Positions 45,295-55,045 of a DNA stretch of 64,000 bases are shown piece after piece; position 1 is the first letter of the stretch; each line of letters starts with the position of its first letter. Both the position numbers and the translations under genes were made by a program. The stretch is from Pelagibacterium limicola (GTDB lineage Bacteria; Pseudomonadota; Alphaproteobacteria; Rhizobiales; Devosiaceae). The notes below the pieces were generated by a model that did not search any database, was not told where the DNA came from, and was given only the letters and a program-made list of their open reading frames with translations. The stretch spans positions 1 through 64,000 of the forward strand of contig NZ_JADQDB010000011.1 of NCBI RefSeq assembly GCF_015694405.1, written 5' to 3'.

Positions 45295-46569
45295 ATGAGA
45301 TTGAAATCCTTGGCAGCCTCTTCTGCTTTGGGTCTGCTGGCCGGGGCGCTGTTCTCGGGCAGTGCCTTCGCGCAGCAAATCACCGTTTACTGCGGCGACA
45401 ACGATTGCGACACGATGCGCATGATCGCCGATCGGTTCGAAGCGGAACATCCAGGGATGAGCATCAATTTCGAGCTCGTCTCTTACCAGGCCATTCTGGA
45501 GGCGCTGCCGGTGCAGCTCGAATCGGGCGAAGGCCCCGATGCCGCCGTGGTCACCGACTTGGGCGGCCTCAGCCGGTATTACCTCGACATTTCCGAGTAT
45601 GTGGACAGCGATTTCTTCGAAGACGAGTTCGGCGGGACCCTGATCTGGCTTCGCGGTGCCAATCCTGGCAGCGATGCGATCAACGGCATGCCCTTCACAC
45701 TTACAGTGAATGGCGGCTACGTGAACCTCACCCTCTTCGAGCAGGCCGGCGTTCCCCTACCGGAAGAGGGTGCGACCTGGGACGAATGGGCCGAGGCCAC
45801 CTCACAGGTTGCGGCAGCGACCGGGACTGAATTCGCCATGTCCATGGACCGTTCGGGGCATCGTTTTGCAAGTCTGGCGATCAGCCACGGCGCGGAACTG
45901 GTGGATGAGGAAGGAAATCCGGTTGTCGACGAGGGTCTGAGACTTGCCGTTGAAAAATTCGTCGACTGGCACCAGACTGGCGTCATGCCGATGGATCTCT
46001 GGGGCGCGGTTGGCGGCGCGACGCACCGCGAGCTGTTCTCCGATTTCCTCAATGCCAACGTCGTCATGTATTTCGGCGGCTCCTGGGCGCTTTGGCAGAT
46101 GGATGCCGAGGTCGGCGATCTCTTCGACTGGAAAGTAATCGATGCGCCATGCGGTCCGGGCTCCTGCACCGTCATGCCCGGCGGCGGGGCATTGGTCGGG
46201 TTTGCCCATACGCGACACCCTGAAGTGGTCGGTGCCTGGATCGGTTACCTGGCACAGCCCGAAAACATGCGGGAAGTGGTCAGCACGCTTGTGGAAATTC
46301 CGGCAGGCCGCACGTTGGTCGAGGATGGCGTCGATTACCCCACGGCGTCGGAACGCACGCAGGAGGCACTGGCAACCTTCACCAACCAGATCCCGAAGAT
46401 GGCGCCCGCTGCTTATCGTTTCCAGGGCTGGCGCTTCCAGCGGGCCATGATGAATGCGCTGACGACGCGCATCAGTCAGGTTCTCAACAACGAGCTTAGC
46501 ATCGATGCGGCCCTTGATCGCATCGCGCAGGACGTGAACCTGGCCATCGAAGCGGCAGCCGGGACCTGA
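45295..46569 (+). CDS. Carbohydrate ABC transporter solute-binding protein (CUT1 type)
   Basis: A 424-residue extracellular binding protein, family 1. The signal peptide ends near AFA (about residue 26). The mature part starts QQITVYCGDNDCDTMRMIADRFEAEHPGMSINFELV and contains GEGPDAAVVTDLGGLSRYY and MYFGGSWALWQM, typical of the class. It binds an oligo- or monosaccharide; identity unknown. A Cys pair near the mature N-terminus may be disulfide-bonded. It is the first gene of a four-gene importer operon, followed by a 155-base gap. Confidence 0.91.
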   Translation: MRLKSLAASSALGLLAGALFSGSAFAQQITVYCGDNDCDTMRMIADRFEAEHPGMSINFELVSYQAILEALPVQLESGEGPDAAVVTDLGGLSRYYLDISEYVDSDFFEDEFGGTLIWLRGANPGSDAINGMPFTLTVNGGYVNLTLFEQAGVPLPEEGATWDEWAEATSQVAAATGTEFAMSMDRSGHRFASLAISHGAELVDEEGNPVVDEGLRLAVEKFVDWHQTGVMPMDLWGAVGGATHRELFSDFLNANVVMYFGGSWALWQMDAEVGDLFDWKVIDAPCGPGSCTVMPGGGALVGFAHTRHPEVVGAWIGYLAQPENMREVVSTLVEIPAGRTLVEDGVDYPTASERTQEALATFTNQIPKMAPAAYRFQGWRFQRAMMNALTTRISQVLNNELSIDAALDRIAQDVNLAIEAAAGT

Positions 46570-46724
46570 TGCAGGCTTCGTCGCCTCCCTGAGCGGCGTG
46601 ACGGGGGCCTGGATACGCTCCGGTCCGACAAGGGCCGAGGCTTCCGGGCCCCCTACTCCTCAGGCAGGCTCCACGCGTCGTTCTCAGGGCGCGTCAGAAT
46701 TGCGCGATCATCCGGGGAGGCATG

Positions 46725-47723
46725 ATGAGCACCACCAACTGGGTATCCAGAGCCGGCTTCGGCCTTATGTCGCTGCCCGCACGTGTCATCGAACCAGTGA
46801 TGTCGGGCGTCCAGCGTCTCATCGGCATCAAGCGGATGCCCTGGTTCTTCCTCATCCCCAATCTGACGGCTGTGATGCTCTTCGCGCTCCTGCCAGTGCT
46901 CATCAACGTCTTTTATTCGCTGACCGGAAGCGACCGGCTTTACCCGCAGGACCGGCCCTGGGTCGGCGGGCGCAATTATGAGACGCTTTTCGACTGCACG
47001 AACTATCTCGATCCCTCAACGTGTTCGCGCGACCTGTTCTGGCGGGCTCTGGGCAATACGCTGACGTTCGTTCCTATCCAGGTCGTGTGCATGATCGGCA
47101 TCGCGCTCATTACTGCGCTCTGCCTCAACAGGGAGATACGCGGCCGTGGCTTTTTCCGCGGCGTGTTCTTTTTCCCCGTTATGCTCTCGCCGGTTGTCGT
47201 CGCCTTGACCTGGCAGTGGATATTGCAGCGCAACGGCGCGCTTAACGGTATTTTTTCCGCAATCGGACTTAACCCCGTCAACTGGCTGGTGTTTCCCAAC
47301 ACTGCCTTCTTCTGGTCGGTATTCGTGACGGTCTGGGCTCATATGGGCTTTTACACGATCATCCTGCTTGCAGGGCTGCAGGCCATACCGCGCGACGTTT
47401 ATGAAGCCGCGAAAATGGATTCAGCCAGCAACTGGCGCGTGTTCACGAAAATCACCCTACCGCTTTTGCGTCCGGTGCTGCTCGTCGTCTTCATTCTTTC
47501 GATGATCCGCTCGGTGCAGACCTTCGACGAGCTTTACATTCTCACGGGGGGCGGGCCGGGCTCGGCCACCATGCTGATGGTTCAATATATCTACGAAATC
47601 GGGTTCGCCATTCAGCCCCGCAACTTCGGCCTGGCGGCGGCCGCCTCGCTGCTGCTTGGCGCGGCGCTGCTGGTCTTCACCGCCATCCAACTTCATCTCT
47701 CGAGGAGAGCCCAGAATGGTTGA
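46725..47723 (+). CDS. Carbohydrate ABC transporter permease (MalF/UgpA-like)
   Basis: A 332-residue permease with six hydrophobic segments. The first is WFFLIPNLTAVMLFALLPVLINVFYSL, and the coupling loop EAAKMDSASNWRVFTKITLPLLRP is diagnostic for CUT1 permeases. GGGGAGG precedes the two adjacent ATGs (46722 and 46725); the second has better spacing. It overlaps the next permease gene by 8 bases. Confidence 0.91.
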   Translation: MSTTNWVSRAGFGLMSLPARVIEPVMSGVQRLIGIKRMPWFFLIPNLTAVMLFALLPVLINVFYSLTGSDRLYPQDRPWVGGRNYETLFDCTNYLDPSTCSRDLFWRALGNTLTFVPIQVVCMIGIALITALCLNREIRGRGFFRGVFFFPVMLSPVVVALTWQWILQRNGALNGIFSAIGLNPVNWLVFPNTAFFWSVFVTVWAHMGFYTIILLAGLQAIPRDVYEAAKMDSASNWRVFTKITLPLLRPVLLVVFILSMIRSVQTFDELYILTGGGPGSATMLMVQYIYEIGFAIQPRNFGLAAAASLLLGAALLVFTAIQLHLSRRAQNG

Positions 47724-48810
47724 CGTCACTTTGGCTCGCAAGTCGGCCCCCTCCGGCACGTTTTCGTGGCTCTTTGCCCGCCGCGGCCGGCAGGGGTTCG
47801 ATTGGTCGGATGCCCTAACCTACGGCTTCCTGCTACTCGGCGTGCTTGTGATGTTCACGCCCGTGCTGTGGGTCGTCATATCCTCGTTCAAGACGCCAGC
47901 CAATCTTTCGGAATTTCCGCCCACGGTCCTTCCCTATTCAGCCGAACGTGTCGAAGTTGAGGGGTACGCACAGCCCCTGCCCCTATTCGAGGTCGCGGGG
48001 GAGGATGGTGAAGTGAGACTTCTCGCGCAGATACGGCGGGTCGGGCTCAATGCGCAGATGATCGATCCACAAGACGTGGAAGCCGGTCCGTTCACCGTCC
48101 CTGTGGCCAGCGCGGTTCCGTTGCGGCAAGTCAATTTCGTGCTGGAGAACTACACCAATCTTCTCGTCGGCCAGGGTGGAGACATCTGGCGATACGTTTA
48201 CAACAGCCTGTTCATCACGGTCGTGGCTACGGTCATAACCCTCATCATGAATTCCATGGCTGCGTTCGCGCTCTCGAAATACAAGTTCAGAGGCCGCAAT
48301 GTAGCGCTGCTCGCGATCCTGGCGACGCTGATGATCCCCGCAACCGTGGTCCTCGTGCCGACATACCTGATCGTCGCGCAACTGGGTCTGGTCGGCAACC
48401 TTTGGGGTGTCATACTCCCCACGGTCGCGACGCCGACCGGCGTGTTCCTGCTGCGCCAGTACATGCTGACCATCCCCGACGAATTGATCGAAGCGGCGCG
48501 CATGGATCACGCCAGCGAGTGGCGCATTTTCTGGCGGATCATCCTTCCGCTCTCGTCGCCCGCATTGGCGGTTGTCGCCATCTTCTCCATTCTTTCCCGA
48601 TGGAACGACTTCCTTTTGCCGCTGATCGTCTTGAACCGGCGCGAGGTCTTCACCCTGCAATTGGCGCTGGCATCCTATCAGAACGAGAACGAAATCCGTT
48701 ACGACCTGCTGCTGTCGATGACGACACTGACCGCCCTGCCGCTGGCACTCTCGTTCATCTTTCTCCAGCGCTACATCACCAGCGGCATCGCTTCCACCGG
48801 CATCAAATAG
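47716..48810 (+). CDS. Carbohydrate ABC transporter permease (MalG-like) with periplasmic insertion
   Basis: A 364-residue permease of the MalG class with coupling loop EAARMDHASEWRIFWRIILPLSSP near 265. Between the first and second membrane segments lies an unusually long hydrophilic stretch of about 90 residues (from TPANLSEFPPTV to LRQVNFVLENYTNLL). Ordinary members have 20-30 residues there, so a small periplasmic domain is likely. The start at 47716 overlaps the preceding stop by 8 bases. Confidence 0.9.
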   Translation: MVDVTLARKSAPSGTFSWLFARRGRQGFDWSDALTYGFLLLGVLVMFTPVLWVVISSFKTPANLSEFPPTVLPYSAERVEVEGYAQPLPLFEVAGEDGEVRLLAQIRRVGLNAQMIDPQDVEAGPFTVPVASAVPLRQVNFVLENYTNLLVGQGGDIWRYVYNSLFITVVATVITLIMNSMAAFALSKYKFRGRNVALLAILATLMIPATVVLVPTYLIVAQLGLVGNLWGVILPTVATPTGVFLLRQYMLTIPDELIEAARMDHASEWRIFWRIILPLSSPALAVVAIFSILSRWNDFLLPLIVLNRREVFTLQLALASYQNENEIRYDLLLSMTTLTALPLALSFIFLQRYITSGIASTGIK

Positions 48811-48822
48811 GACACTGGATCC

Positions 48823-49956
48823 ATGGCTAAGCTTGTTCTTGAAAAAGTCGCCAAATCGTTCGGCCTGGTGAACGTGTTGCCGGGGGTCGATCTCGATATC
48901 GAGGACGGCGAATTCGTGGTTTTCGTCGGCCCTTCCGGGTGTGGCAAGTCAACGCTTCTGAGGCTCATCGCGGGGCTGGAAGACGTGTCCTCCGGCGATA
49001 TCCTGATCGACGGAGACAGCGTCACGCACGTTCCGGCCGCCGACCGGGGAGTCGCCATGGTCTTTCAGTCTTACGCTCTCTATCCCCACATGACGGTGCG
49101 GCAAAACCTCAGCTTCGGGCTTGAAAACATCAGGATGCAGCGTCCCGAGATCGAACGACGCGTGGGCGAGGCGGCGCGGCTGTTGCAGATCGAACAACTG
49201 CTCGAGCGCCGGCCCAAGGAGCTTTCGGGAGGCCAGCGGCAGCGGGTCGCCATCGGCCGTGCCATCACCCGCGATCCCAAGATCTTTCTTTTCGACGAAC
49301 CGCTTTCCAATCTCGATGCCGAACTTCGAGTGCTGATGCGAATAGAGATTACCCGGCTGCACGAGCGGCTGGGCAACACGATGATTTATGTGACCCACGA
49401 CCAGATCGAAGCGATGACGATGGCCGACAAGATCGTGGTGCTACGCGGCGGGGTGATCGAGCAGGTCGGGGCGCCTCTCGAGCTCTACAACCAGCCGCGC
49501 AACGCCTTTGTCGCAGGCTTTATAGGCTCCCCGCGCATGAATTTCGTCGAAGGGACAATTGGTGAAGTGAGCGGGGAAACATTCACCTTCACCTCCCCCG
49601 ATCTCCCTGCGATGACTTTGCCCCGCCGAACTGCGTCTCTGGCTGCCGGCCAGAAGGTAAGTGTCGGCGTGCGGCCTGAGGATCTGATCGTCTCCAAGGG
49701 CAAAGGGAGCGGCTGGCCGGTCACGGTAAGCGTCGCCGAACAGCACGGAGCCAACAGCTATATTCATTGCTCGCGTCCCAACGGCGAGCCCCTCCTGATC
49801 CATCAGCCCGGCCAAAGCGCGGTGGAGCGAGGGGACATCCTCAACGTTTCTCCCGTGCCGGCCCGCTGGCACCTGTTCGATGCTTCGGGTCTCAGAATCG
49901 AAATCGAGCCCGGGCAGGAAATGGCACCTCCTATCCTGCATACTGCTATTCAGTAG
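48823..49956 (+). CDS. Carbohydrate ABC transporter ATPase (UgpC/MalK-like)
   Basis: A 377-residue ATPase. Walker A GPSGCGKST is at 36-44; then come FQSYALYPHMTV, signature LSGGQRQRVAIGRAI, Walker B IFLFDEPLSNLD and VTHDQIEAMTMAD. A C-terminal TOBE/OB-fold regulatory domain (SVGVRPEDLIV) follows. It powers the preceding two permeases. The C-terminal domain allows regulation by inducer exclusion in related systems. Last gene of the operon, 12 bases after the permease. Confidence 0.93.
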   Translation: MAKLVLEKVAKSFGLVNVLPGVDLDIEDGEFVVFVGPSGCGKSTLLRLIAGLEDVSSGDILIDGDSVTHVPAADRGVAMVFQSYALYPHMTVRQNLSFGLENIRMQRPEIERRVGEAARLLQIEQLLERRPKELSGGQRQRVAIGRAITRDPKIFLFDEPLSNLDAELRVLMRIEITRLHERLGNTMIYVTHDQIEAMTMADKIVVLRGGVIEQVGAPLELYNQPRNAFVAGFIGSPRMNFVEGTIGEVSGETFTFTSPDLPAMTLPRRTASLAAGQKVSVGVRPEDLIVSKGKGSGWPVTVSVAEQHGANSYIHCSRPNGEPLLIHQPGQSAVERGDILNVSPVPARWHLFDASGLRIEIEPGQEMAPPILHTAIQ

Positions 49957-50062
49957 GCTTACAGCGGCGAAGACCGTAGACCGCAACCCCGCCCCGCGGT
50001 CATCCTTAGGTTGGCTGCGGCCAAGGGGCGGTGCCGATCTCACCATCTTTGCGCCACGCCGC

Positions 50063-50080
50063 TTGTAAACAATATTACAA
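50063..50080. promoter_or_regulatory. Candidate operator/promoter of the second FadR-type gene
   Basis: TTGTAA (50063-50068) and TTACAA (50075-50080) form an inverted repeat around ACAATA, 63 bases before the regulator's start. The octamer TTACAATA recurs before chvE (50931-50938), suggesting one regulator for both. Confidence 0.4.
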
Positions 50081-50142
50081 TATGCCTAGAGTGACGCGAC
50101 GAAGGCGGTGACCCGCACAAAGCGGCGAGGGTGGAGATCGGC

Positions 50143-50910
50143 ATGACCCAGGTTGCATCGGGTATCGAAAGCACGACCGGCGCCAGGCGATCGGGTATCC
50201 GGCGCCTTCGCAATTTTCACTCGCAGGTCATTTGGGCGCTGGGCACAGGCATCGTCTCGGGCACCTATGCGGAAGGCCAATTGCTGCCCGGGGATGCGGA
50301 TTTGATCGAACAGTTCGGCGTGTCCCGGACCGTTGTACGTGAGGCCCTTAAAACGCTTGCTGCCAAAGGGCTCATTGAAGCCAAGGCGCGCGTTGGCACC
50401 CGCGTGCTGCCGCGCGCGAGTTGGAACATGTTCGATAGCGACGTGCTCATCTGGCATCTGGAGGGTGGACCTGCACCCGAATTCGTGGTCAGCCTTGGCG
50501 AAGTCCGGATGGCAGTCGAGCCCGAGGCTGCGGCGTTGGCTGCCGTTCGACGTACCCAGGAACAGGCGGACATGCTCCATCATTGGGTGACGATGATGGC
50601 CCACCCCGGACAGTCTGCGGACGAGTTCGCGTTCCACGATCTCGAATTTCACAGGGTGGTGGCCGAGGCTTCCGGCAATCCGTTCATGGTGTCGCTCAGT
50701 GCAGTCGTCGATGTAGCGCTTACAGCCACGTTCACCCTGAGTTCGCCGGTCGAAGGCGGCGAGGCCCTGGAACAGGCTGTACGCTTTCATCGCGGAATCG
50801 CGGAATCCATCGCCGAACGCGAACCCGAAAGTGCTCGGGTCTACATGCGCCGGGCCATACAGAGCGGCCTTGACCGCTCCATGAATGCGCTTCGACGCGC
50901 GACGCGTTAA
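50143..50910 (+). CDS. FadR-subfamily GntR regulator (of the ChvE-Ggu operon)
   Basis: A 255-residue regulator. Winged helix LPGDADLIEQFGVSRTVVREALKTLAAKGLIEAKARVGTRVLP (about 49-90) is followed by an FCD domain with GEVRMAVEPEAAALAAVRR and FHDLEFHRVVAEASGNPF. The DxEFHR motif is a ligand/metal site. GGTGGAG precedes the ATG at 50143; the GTG four codons earlier is less likely. It stands directly upstream of chvE in the same direction, which suggests control of the monosaccharide importer in response to a sugar acid. Confidence 0.9.
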   Translation: MTQVASGIESTTGARRSGIRRLRNFHSQVIWALGTGIVSGTYAEGQLLPGDADLIEQFGVSRTVVREALKTLAAKGLIEAKARVGTRVLPRASWNMFDSDVLIWHLEGGPAPEFVVSLGEVRMAVEPEAAALAAVRRTQEQADMLHHWVTMMAHPGQSADEFAFHDLEFHRVVAEASGNPFMVSLSAVVDVALTATFTLSSPVEGGEALEQAVRFHRGIAESIAEREPESARVYMRRAIQSGLDRSMNALRRATR

Positions 50911-50929
50911 GGTAACTTGCGAAGCCCTC

Positions 50930-50952
50930 TTTACAATAAATCATATTATATG
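50930..50952 (+). promoter_or_regulatory. AT-rich candidate promoter/operator of chvE
   Basis: TTTACAATAAATCATATTATATG is a sharp AT-rich island in a GC-rich spacer between the GntR gene and chvE. It contains TATTAT-like -10 elements and shares TTACAATA with the site before the GntR gene. It lies about 90 bases before the chvE ATG. Confidence 0.45.
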
Positions 50953-51038
50953 TCAGCTTGCGAGGGTACGGGCACTTGCGGCCCGTGCTCGGAGGTGCCG
51001 GGAGAGCTTTCGCGGCAAAAACCTAGGGAGACGTTACA

Positions 51039-52106
51039 ATGAAGTCCATTCTGCTTGGCGCGGGCGCATTCATGCTGGCCGCGTCCATGACCGCCGCGCC
51101 GTCCTTCGCACAGGAGCGCGGTTTCGTCGGCATCTCGATGCCGACCCAATCGTCCGCCCGCTGGATCTCGGACGGTAATTCCATGGTGGAACTGTTCGAT
51201 CAGGCGGGATACGCCACAGATCTTCAATACGCTGAAGACAATATTCCCAACCAGCTTGCCCAGATCGAGAACATGATCGTCCGCGGCGTCGATGTTCTGG
51301 TTATCGCTGCGATCGACGGCACCACACTTTCTGCGGCGCTCGAAGAGGCTGCTGCGAACGGGATCAGCGTGATTGCGTATGACCGCCTCATCCGTGGCTC
51401 TGAAAATGTCGACTATTATGCAACGTTCGACAATTTCCAGGTTGGCGTGCAGCAGGCACAGTCGCTGCTCGATGGCCTCGGCATTCCGGGCAATTCCGGC
51501 CCGTTCAATCTCGAAGTGTTCGGCGGCTCGCCCGACGACAACAACGCCTATTTCTTCTACAACGGCGCTATGAGCGTCCTGCAGCCCCATATCGACGCGG
51601 GCACGCTGGTGATCCAGTCCGGCCAGACCGGCATGGATACCGTCGGTACGTTGCGCTGGAGCGGCTCGGTCGCCCAGGCACGCATGGACAACCTCCTCAG
51701 CGCCCACTACACCGAAGAACGCGTTGACGCCGTTCTGTCTCCCTATGACGGCCTCTCGATCGGCATCATCTCCTCGCTGCGCGGCGTGGGCTATGGCAGC
51801 GATGACCTCCCGATGCCGATCATCTCCGGCCAGGATGCAGAGGTACCGTCGGTGAAGGCGATCCTTGCGGGCGACCAGTACTCGACGATCTTCAAGGATA
51901 CCCGCGAACTGGCACGCGTGACCGTTGGCATGGTCTCGGCGCTGCTTGCGGGCGGCGAACCCGAGATCAACGATACCGACACCTACGACAACGGCGTGAA
52001 GGTCGTCCCCTCCTACCTGCTGCACCCGGTGCTGGTGACGGCGGATAACTGGGAAGACGTCCTGCTCGGTTCCGGATATTATACCCGCGACCAGATCGTC
52101 GACTAA
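51039..52106 (+). CDS. chvE: Multiple-monosaccharide-binding protein ChvE
   Basis: A 355-residue periplasmic binding protein. The signal peptide ends near SFAQ (about residue 24). The mature start [24 protein letters not shown] and the segments [27 protein letters not shown] and [19 protein letters not shown] match ChvE/xylose-type proteins. ChvE binds arabinose, galactose, glucose, xylose and related sugars or acids for uptake and, in Agrobacterium, for signalling to VirA. No virA-like gene is seen here. A hairpin follows the stop. Confidence 0.92.
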   Translation: MKSILLGAGAFMLAASMTAAPSFAQERGFVGISMPTQSSARWISDGNSMVELFDQAGYATDLQYAEDNIPNQLAQIENMIVRGVDVLVIAAIDGTTLSAALEEAAANGISVIAYDRLIRGSENVDYYATFDNFQVGVQQAQSLLDGLGIPGNSGPFNLEVFGGSPDDNNAYFFYNGAMSVLQPHIDAGTLVIQSGQTGMDTVGTLRWSGSVAQARMDNLLSAHYTEERVDAVLSPYDGLSIGIISSLRGVGYGSDDLPMPIISGQDAEVPSVKAILAGDQYSTIFKDTRELARVTVGMVSALLAGGEPEINDTDTYDNGVKVVPSYLLHPVLVTADNWEDVLLGSGYYTRDQIVD

Positions 52107-52117
52107 TACGTCCCTTG

Positions 52118-52151
52118 CCTTGCGGCGCGGCGGCTCCGCTGCGCCGCAAGG
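52118..52151 (+). promoter_or_regulatory. Hairpin between chvE and gguA
   Basis: A perfect 11-base stem CCTTGCGGCGC / GCGCCGCAAGG with a 12-base loop lies 11 bases after the chvE stop. No T-run follows. As with other binding-protein genes in the window, it may stabilise the chvE mRNA while letting some transcription continue. Confidence 0.55.
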
Positions 52152-52184
52152 CTTACGGTATCAATCCAGACTTTCCGGTGCGCC

Positions 52185-53717
52185 ATGACTGCCATCCTCG
52201 AAATGCGGGGAATCACCAAGACCTTTCCGGGCGTCAACGCGCTGGACAACGTCAACCTGACGGTCGAACAGGGTGAAATCCACGCCCTTGTCGGAGAGAA
52301 CGGCGCTGGCAAATCGACGCTCATGAAGGTCCTCAGCGGGGTTTATCCGCATGGGGAATATGAAGGGCACATCTATTTCGAAGGCGAAGAAAAACGCTTC
52401 GGCGGGATTGCCGATAGCGAGCGCGCCGGGATCGTGATCATCCACCAGGAGCTGGCCCTCGTACCGCTCCTTTCGATCGCAGAGAACATATTTCTGGGCA
52501 ATGAGCGCGCCTCGCGCGGGGTGATCGACTGGGGCGAGACCTACCGGCGCACCGAGGAACTTCTCGCGCGCGTATCGCTCAAGGAGTCCCCACGCACGAA
52601 GGTTACCCATCTGGGACTGGGCAAGCAGCAACTGGTCGAGATCGCCAAGGCGCTGTCCAAGGAAGTCAAACTCCTGATCCTTGATGAACCGACCTCGAGC
52701 CTCAACGAAAAGGACAGCCAGGCGTTGCTCGACCTCCTGGTCGATCTCAGGGCCAAGGGTGTCTCCTCTATTCTGATCTCGCACAAGCTCAACGAGATTT
52801 CGCAGGTCGCCGACCGCATCACGGTACTGCGCGACGGTGCCACGGTTTCGACGCTCGATTGCCATGCGCGCCAGATCGCGGAAGCCGATATCGTTCGCGA
52901 CATGGTTGGCCGTCCGCTCAATGATCGCTTCCCCAAGCGCGAAGCTAGCGTCGGGGATACGCTGATCGAAGTGCGGAACTGGACGGCGCATCACCCGGTT
53001 CATACCGACCGCAAGGTCGTCAACGACGTGTCGTTCCATGTGCGCGCGGGCGAAGTGATTGGCATAGCCGGCCTCATGGGCGCCGGCCGCACCGAGCTGG
53101 CGATGAGTCTGTTCGGCCGGTCGTACGGCGAAAAGATTTCAGGCGAGGTCCTGAAAAGTGGCATGCCGGTCGACGTTTCCACGGTGCAGAAGGCCATCGG
53201 CAACGGAATCTGTTATGCAACCGAGGACCGCAAGTCGCTCGGCCTCGTGCTTATCGACACCATTCGCCGCAATATTCCCCTTGCCAACCTGAAGGGCGTT
53301 GCCAAAGGTATCGTTATTGACAGGCGCAAGGAACGGGAGGTCGGCGAAAGCTACCGCCGCCGCATGGCCATCAAGAGCTCGAGCATCGACCAGAAGACGG
53401 TCAATCTTTCGGGTGGAAACCAACAAAAGGTTGTATTGAGCAAGTGGCTGTTTGCCGGACCCGATGTGCTCATTCTCGATGAGCCCACACGCGGGATCGA
53501 TGTGGGCGCCAAATACGAGATTTACTCCATCATCAACGACCTTGCCGCCTCCGGTAAGGCGATCATCGTCATTTCTTCGGAAATGCCGGAACTGTTGGGC
53601 ATCACAGACCGCATCTATGTGATGAATGAGGGAAGCTTTGTGGGTGAATTGCCGATTGCCGAGGCGAGCCAGGAAAAAATAATGAGCATGATACTCAATA
53701 AGGGCGAGAGAGCATGA
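52185..53717 (+). CDS. gguA: Multiple-monosaccharide ABC transporter ATPase GguA-like
   Basis: A 510-residue double-domain sugar ATPase. Domain 1 has [41 protein letters not shown] and [15 protein letters not shown]. Domain 2 has the degenerate P-loop [35 protein letters not shown] and [19 protein letters not shown]. This matches GguA/MmsA/XylG. It works with ChvE and GguB. It is coupled by ATGA to gguB. Confidence 0.93.
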   Translation: MTAILEMRGITKTFPGVNALDNVNLTVEQGEIHALVGENGAGKSTLMKVLSGVYPHGEYEGHIYFEGEEKRFGGIADSERAGIVIIHQELALVPLLSIAENIFLGNERASRGVIDWGETYRRTEELLARVSLKESPRTKVTHLGLGKQQLVEIAKALSKEVKLLILDEPTSSLNEKDSQALLDLLVDLRAKGVSSILISHKLNEISQVADRITVLRDGATVSTLDCHARQIAEADIVRDMVGRPLNDRFPKREASVGDTLIEVRNWTAHHPVHTDRKVVNDVSFHVRAGEVIGIAGLMGAGRTELAMSLFGRSYGEKISGEVLKSGMPVDVSTVQKAIGNGICYATEDRKSLGLVLIDTIRRNIPLANLKGVAKGIVIDRRKEREVGESYRRRMAIKSSSIDQKTVNLSGGNQQKVVLSKWLFAGPDVLILDEPTRGIDVGAKYEIYSIINDLAASGKAIIVISSEMPELLGITDRIYVMNEGSFVGELPIAEASQEKIMSMILNKGERA

Positions 53718-54916
53718 CGACCGAAATCTCGACTACGCAAGCACCGTCCAGACGGTCGGCCTCCTTCGATTTCCTGAAGACCCATGTGCGCGAATACGGC
53801 ATTCTGTTCGCGTTGATCGCGATCATGGCATTCTTCCAGATCGCCACGGACGGCATCTTGCTGCGCCCGGTCAATCTTACCAACCTCGTCCTTCAGAACA
53901 GCTACATCGTCATCATGGCGGTGGGTATGCTTATGGTGATCGTCTCTGGCCATATCGACCTGTCGGTCGGCTCGGTGATGGGCTTTATCGGCGCATTGTC
54001 GGCAGTGTTGATGGTCAATATGGGCATCCCCTATATTCCCACTGCCATCATCTGCCTCGCGGTCGGGGCGACCATCGGAGCGATGCAGGGCTACTGGATT
54101 GCCTATTGGCGGATCCCGAGCTTTATCGTGACGCTTGCCGGCATGCTCGTTTTCAAGGGCATGATGATGGTGCTGCTCAAAGGGCAGTCCATCGGCCCGT
54201 TCCCCAACGAGTTCCGGGCCATTTCCTCGGGCTTCATTCCCGATGTCCTGGGTGGCGACGGGCTGCACCTGACGTCGCTGGTGTTGGGAATCCTCACCGC
54301 TGCGGCAATCGTCGCCATGGGCGTCATGGCGCGCAACAAGGAAAAGAAGCACGGCATCCCTGATGAACCGTTCCCCTTCTTTGTGGCCCGAAACGTCCTG
54401 GTTGCGGGCGCAATCGTCTACCTCACCTATCTGCTCGCCACTTCGCGCGGCCTCCCCAACGTGTTCATCATCATGGCGCTGCTGATCGGCGGCTATAGCT
54501 TCATTGCCAAGCACACGACAATCGGCCGTCGAGTTTATGCAGTTGGTGGTAACCAGAAAGCCGCCAAGCTTTCCGGAATCAATTCGGAGCGCCTGACCTT
54601 CCTCGTCTTTGCCAATATGGGCATGCTGGCCGCCCTCGCAGGACTCGTTTTCGCAGCCCGCCTCAACATGGCGACCCCCAAGGCGGGTGAAACCTTCGAG
54701 CTCGATGTGATCGCGGCGGTGTTCATCGGCGGGGCGTCCATGGCCGGGGGCGTCGGTACCGTCGTGGGCGCGGTGATCGGGGCGTTCATCATGGGCGTCA
54801 TGAATAACGGCATGTCGATCATGGGCATCGGGATCGACTGGCAGCAGATGATCAAGGGCCTGGTGCTGCTCGCCGCCGTTATCTTCGACGTCTATAATAA
54901 GAACAAGGCCGGATAG
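53714..54916 (+). CDS. gguB: Multiple-monosaccharide ABC transporter permease GguB-like
   Basis: A 400-residue permease with about ten hydrophobic segments: [25 protein letters not shown] near 75-100, [18 protein letters not shown], and [13 protein letters not shown] near 275. A final [25 protein letters not shown]-like stretch matches GguB/MmsB. A hydrophilic loop of about 30 residues ([17 protein letters not shown]) sits mid-protein, as in this subfamily. It is the last gene of the operon, followed by a bidirectional hairpin. Confidence 0.92.
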   Translation: MTTEISTTQAPSRRSASFDFLKTHVREYGILFALIAIMAFFQIATDGILLRPVNLTNLVLQNSYIVIMAVGMLMVIVSGHIDLSVGSVMGFIGALSAVLMVNMGIPYIPTAIICLAVGATIGAMQGYWIAYWRIPSFIVTLAGMLVFKGMMMVLLKGQSIGPFPNEFRAISSGFIPDVLGGDGLHLTSLVLGILTAAAIVAMGVMARNKEKKHGIPDEPFPFFVARNVLVAGAIVYLTYLLATSRGLPNVFIIMALLIGGYSFIAKHTTIGRRVYAVGGNQKAAKLSGINSERLTFLVFANMGMLAALAGLVFAARLNMATPKAGETFELDVIAAVFIGGASMAGGVGTVVGAVIGAFIMGVMNNGMSIMGIGIDWQQMIKGLVLLAAVIFDVYNKNKAG

Positions 54917-54982
54917 CGCCACTTTCTCGAAGATCGCCACTGCGATTCAAGTTTGGGAATGCCAGGGAAACAAAATCCTGAA

Positions 54983-55014
54983 GATCCGGTCTTGCCTGCC
55001 AGCAAGACCGGATC
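54983..55014. terminator. Bidirectional terminator-like hairpin
   Basis: A perfect 13-base stem GATCCGGTCTTGC / GCAAGACCGGATC with a 6-base loop lies between the convergent gguB and response-regulator genes. On the minus strand the sequence after it is T-rich (GGATTTTGTTT), so it is most convincing as the terminator of the two-component operon. Confidence 0.7.
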
Positions 55015-55045
55015 TGCAGTTTCCGGCCGGGCAATCAATGCAAAG

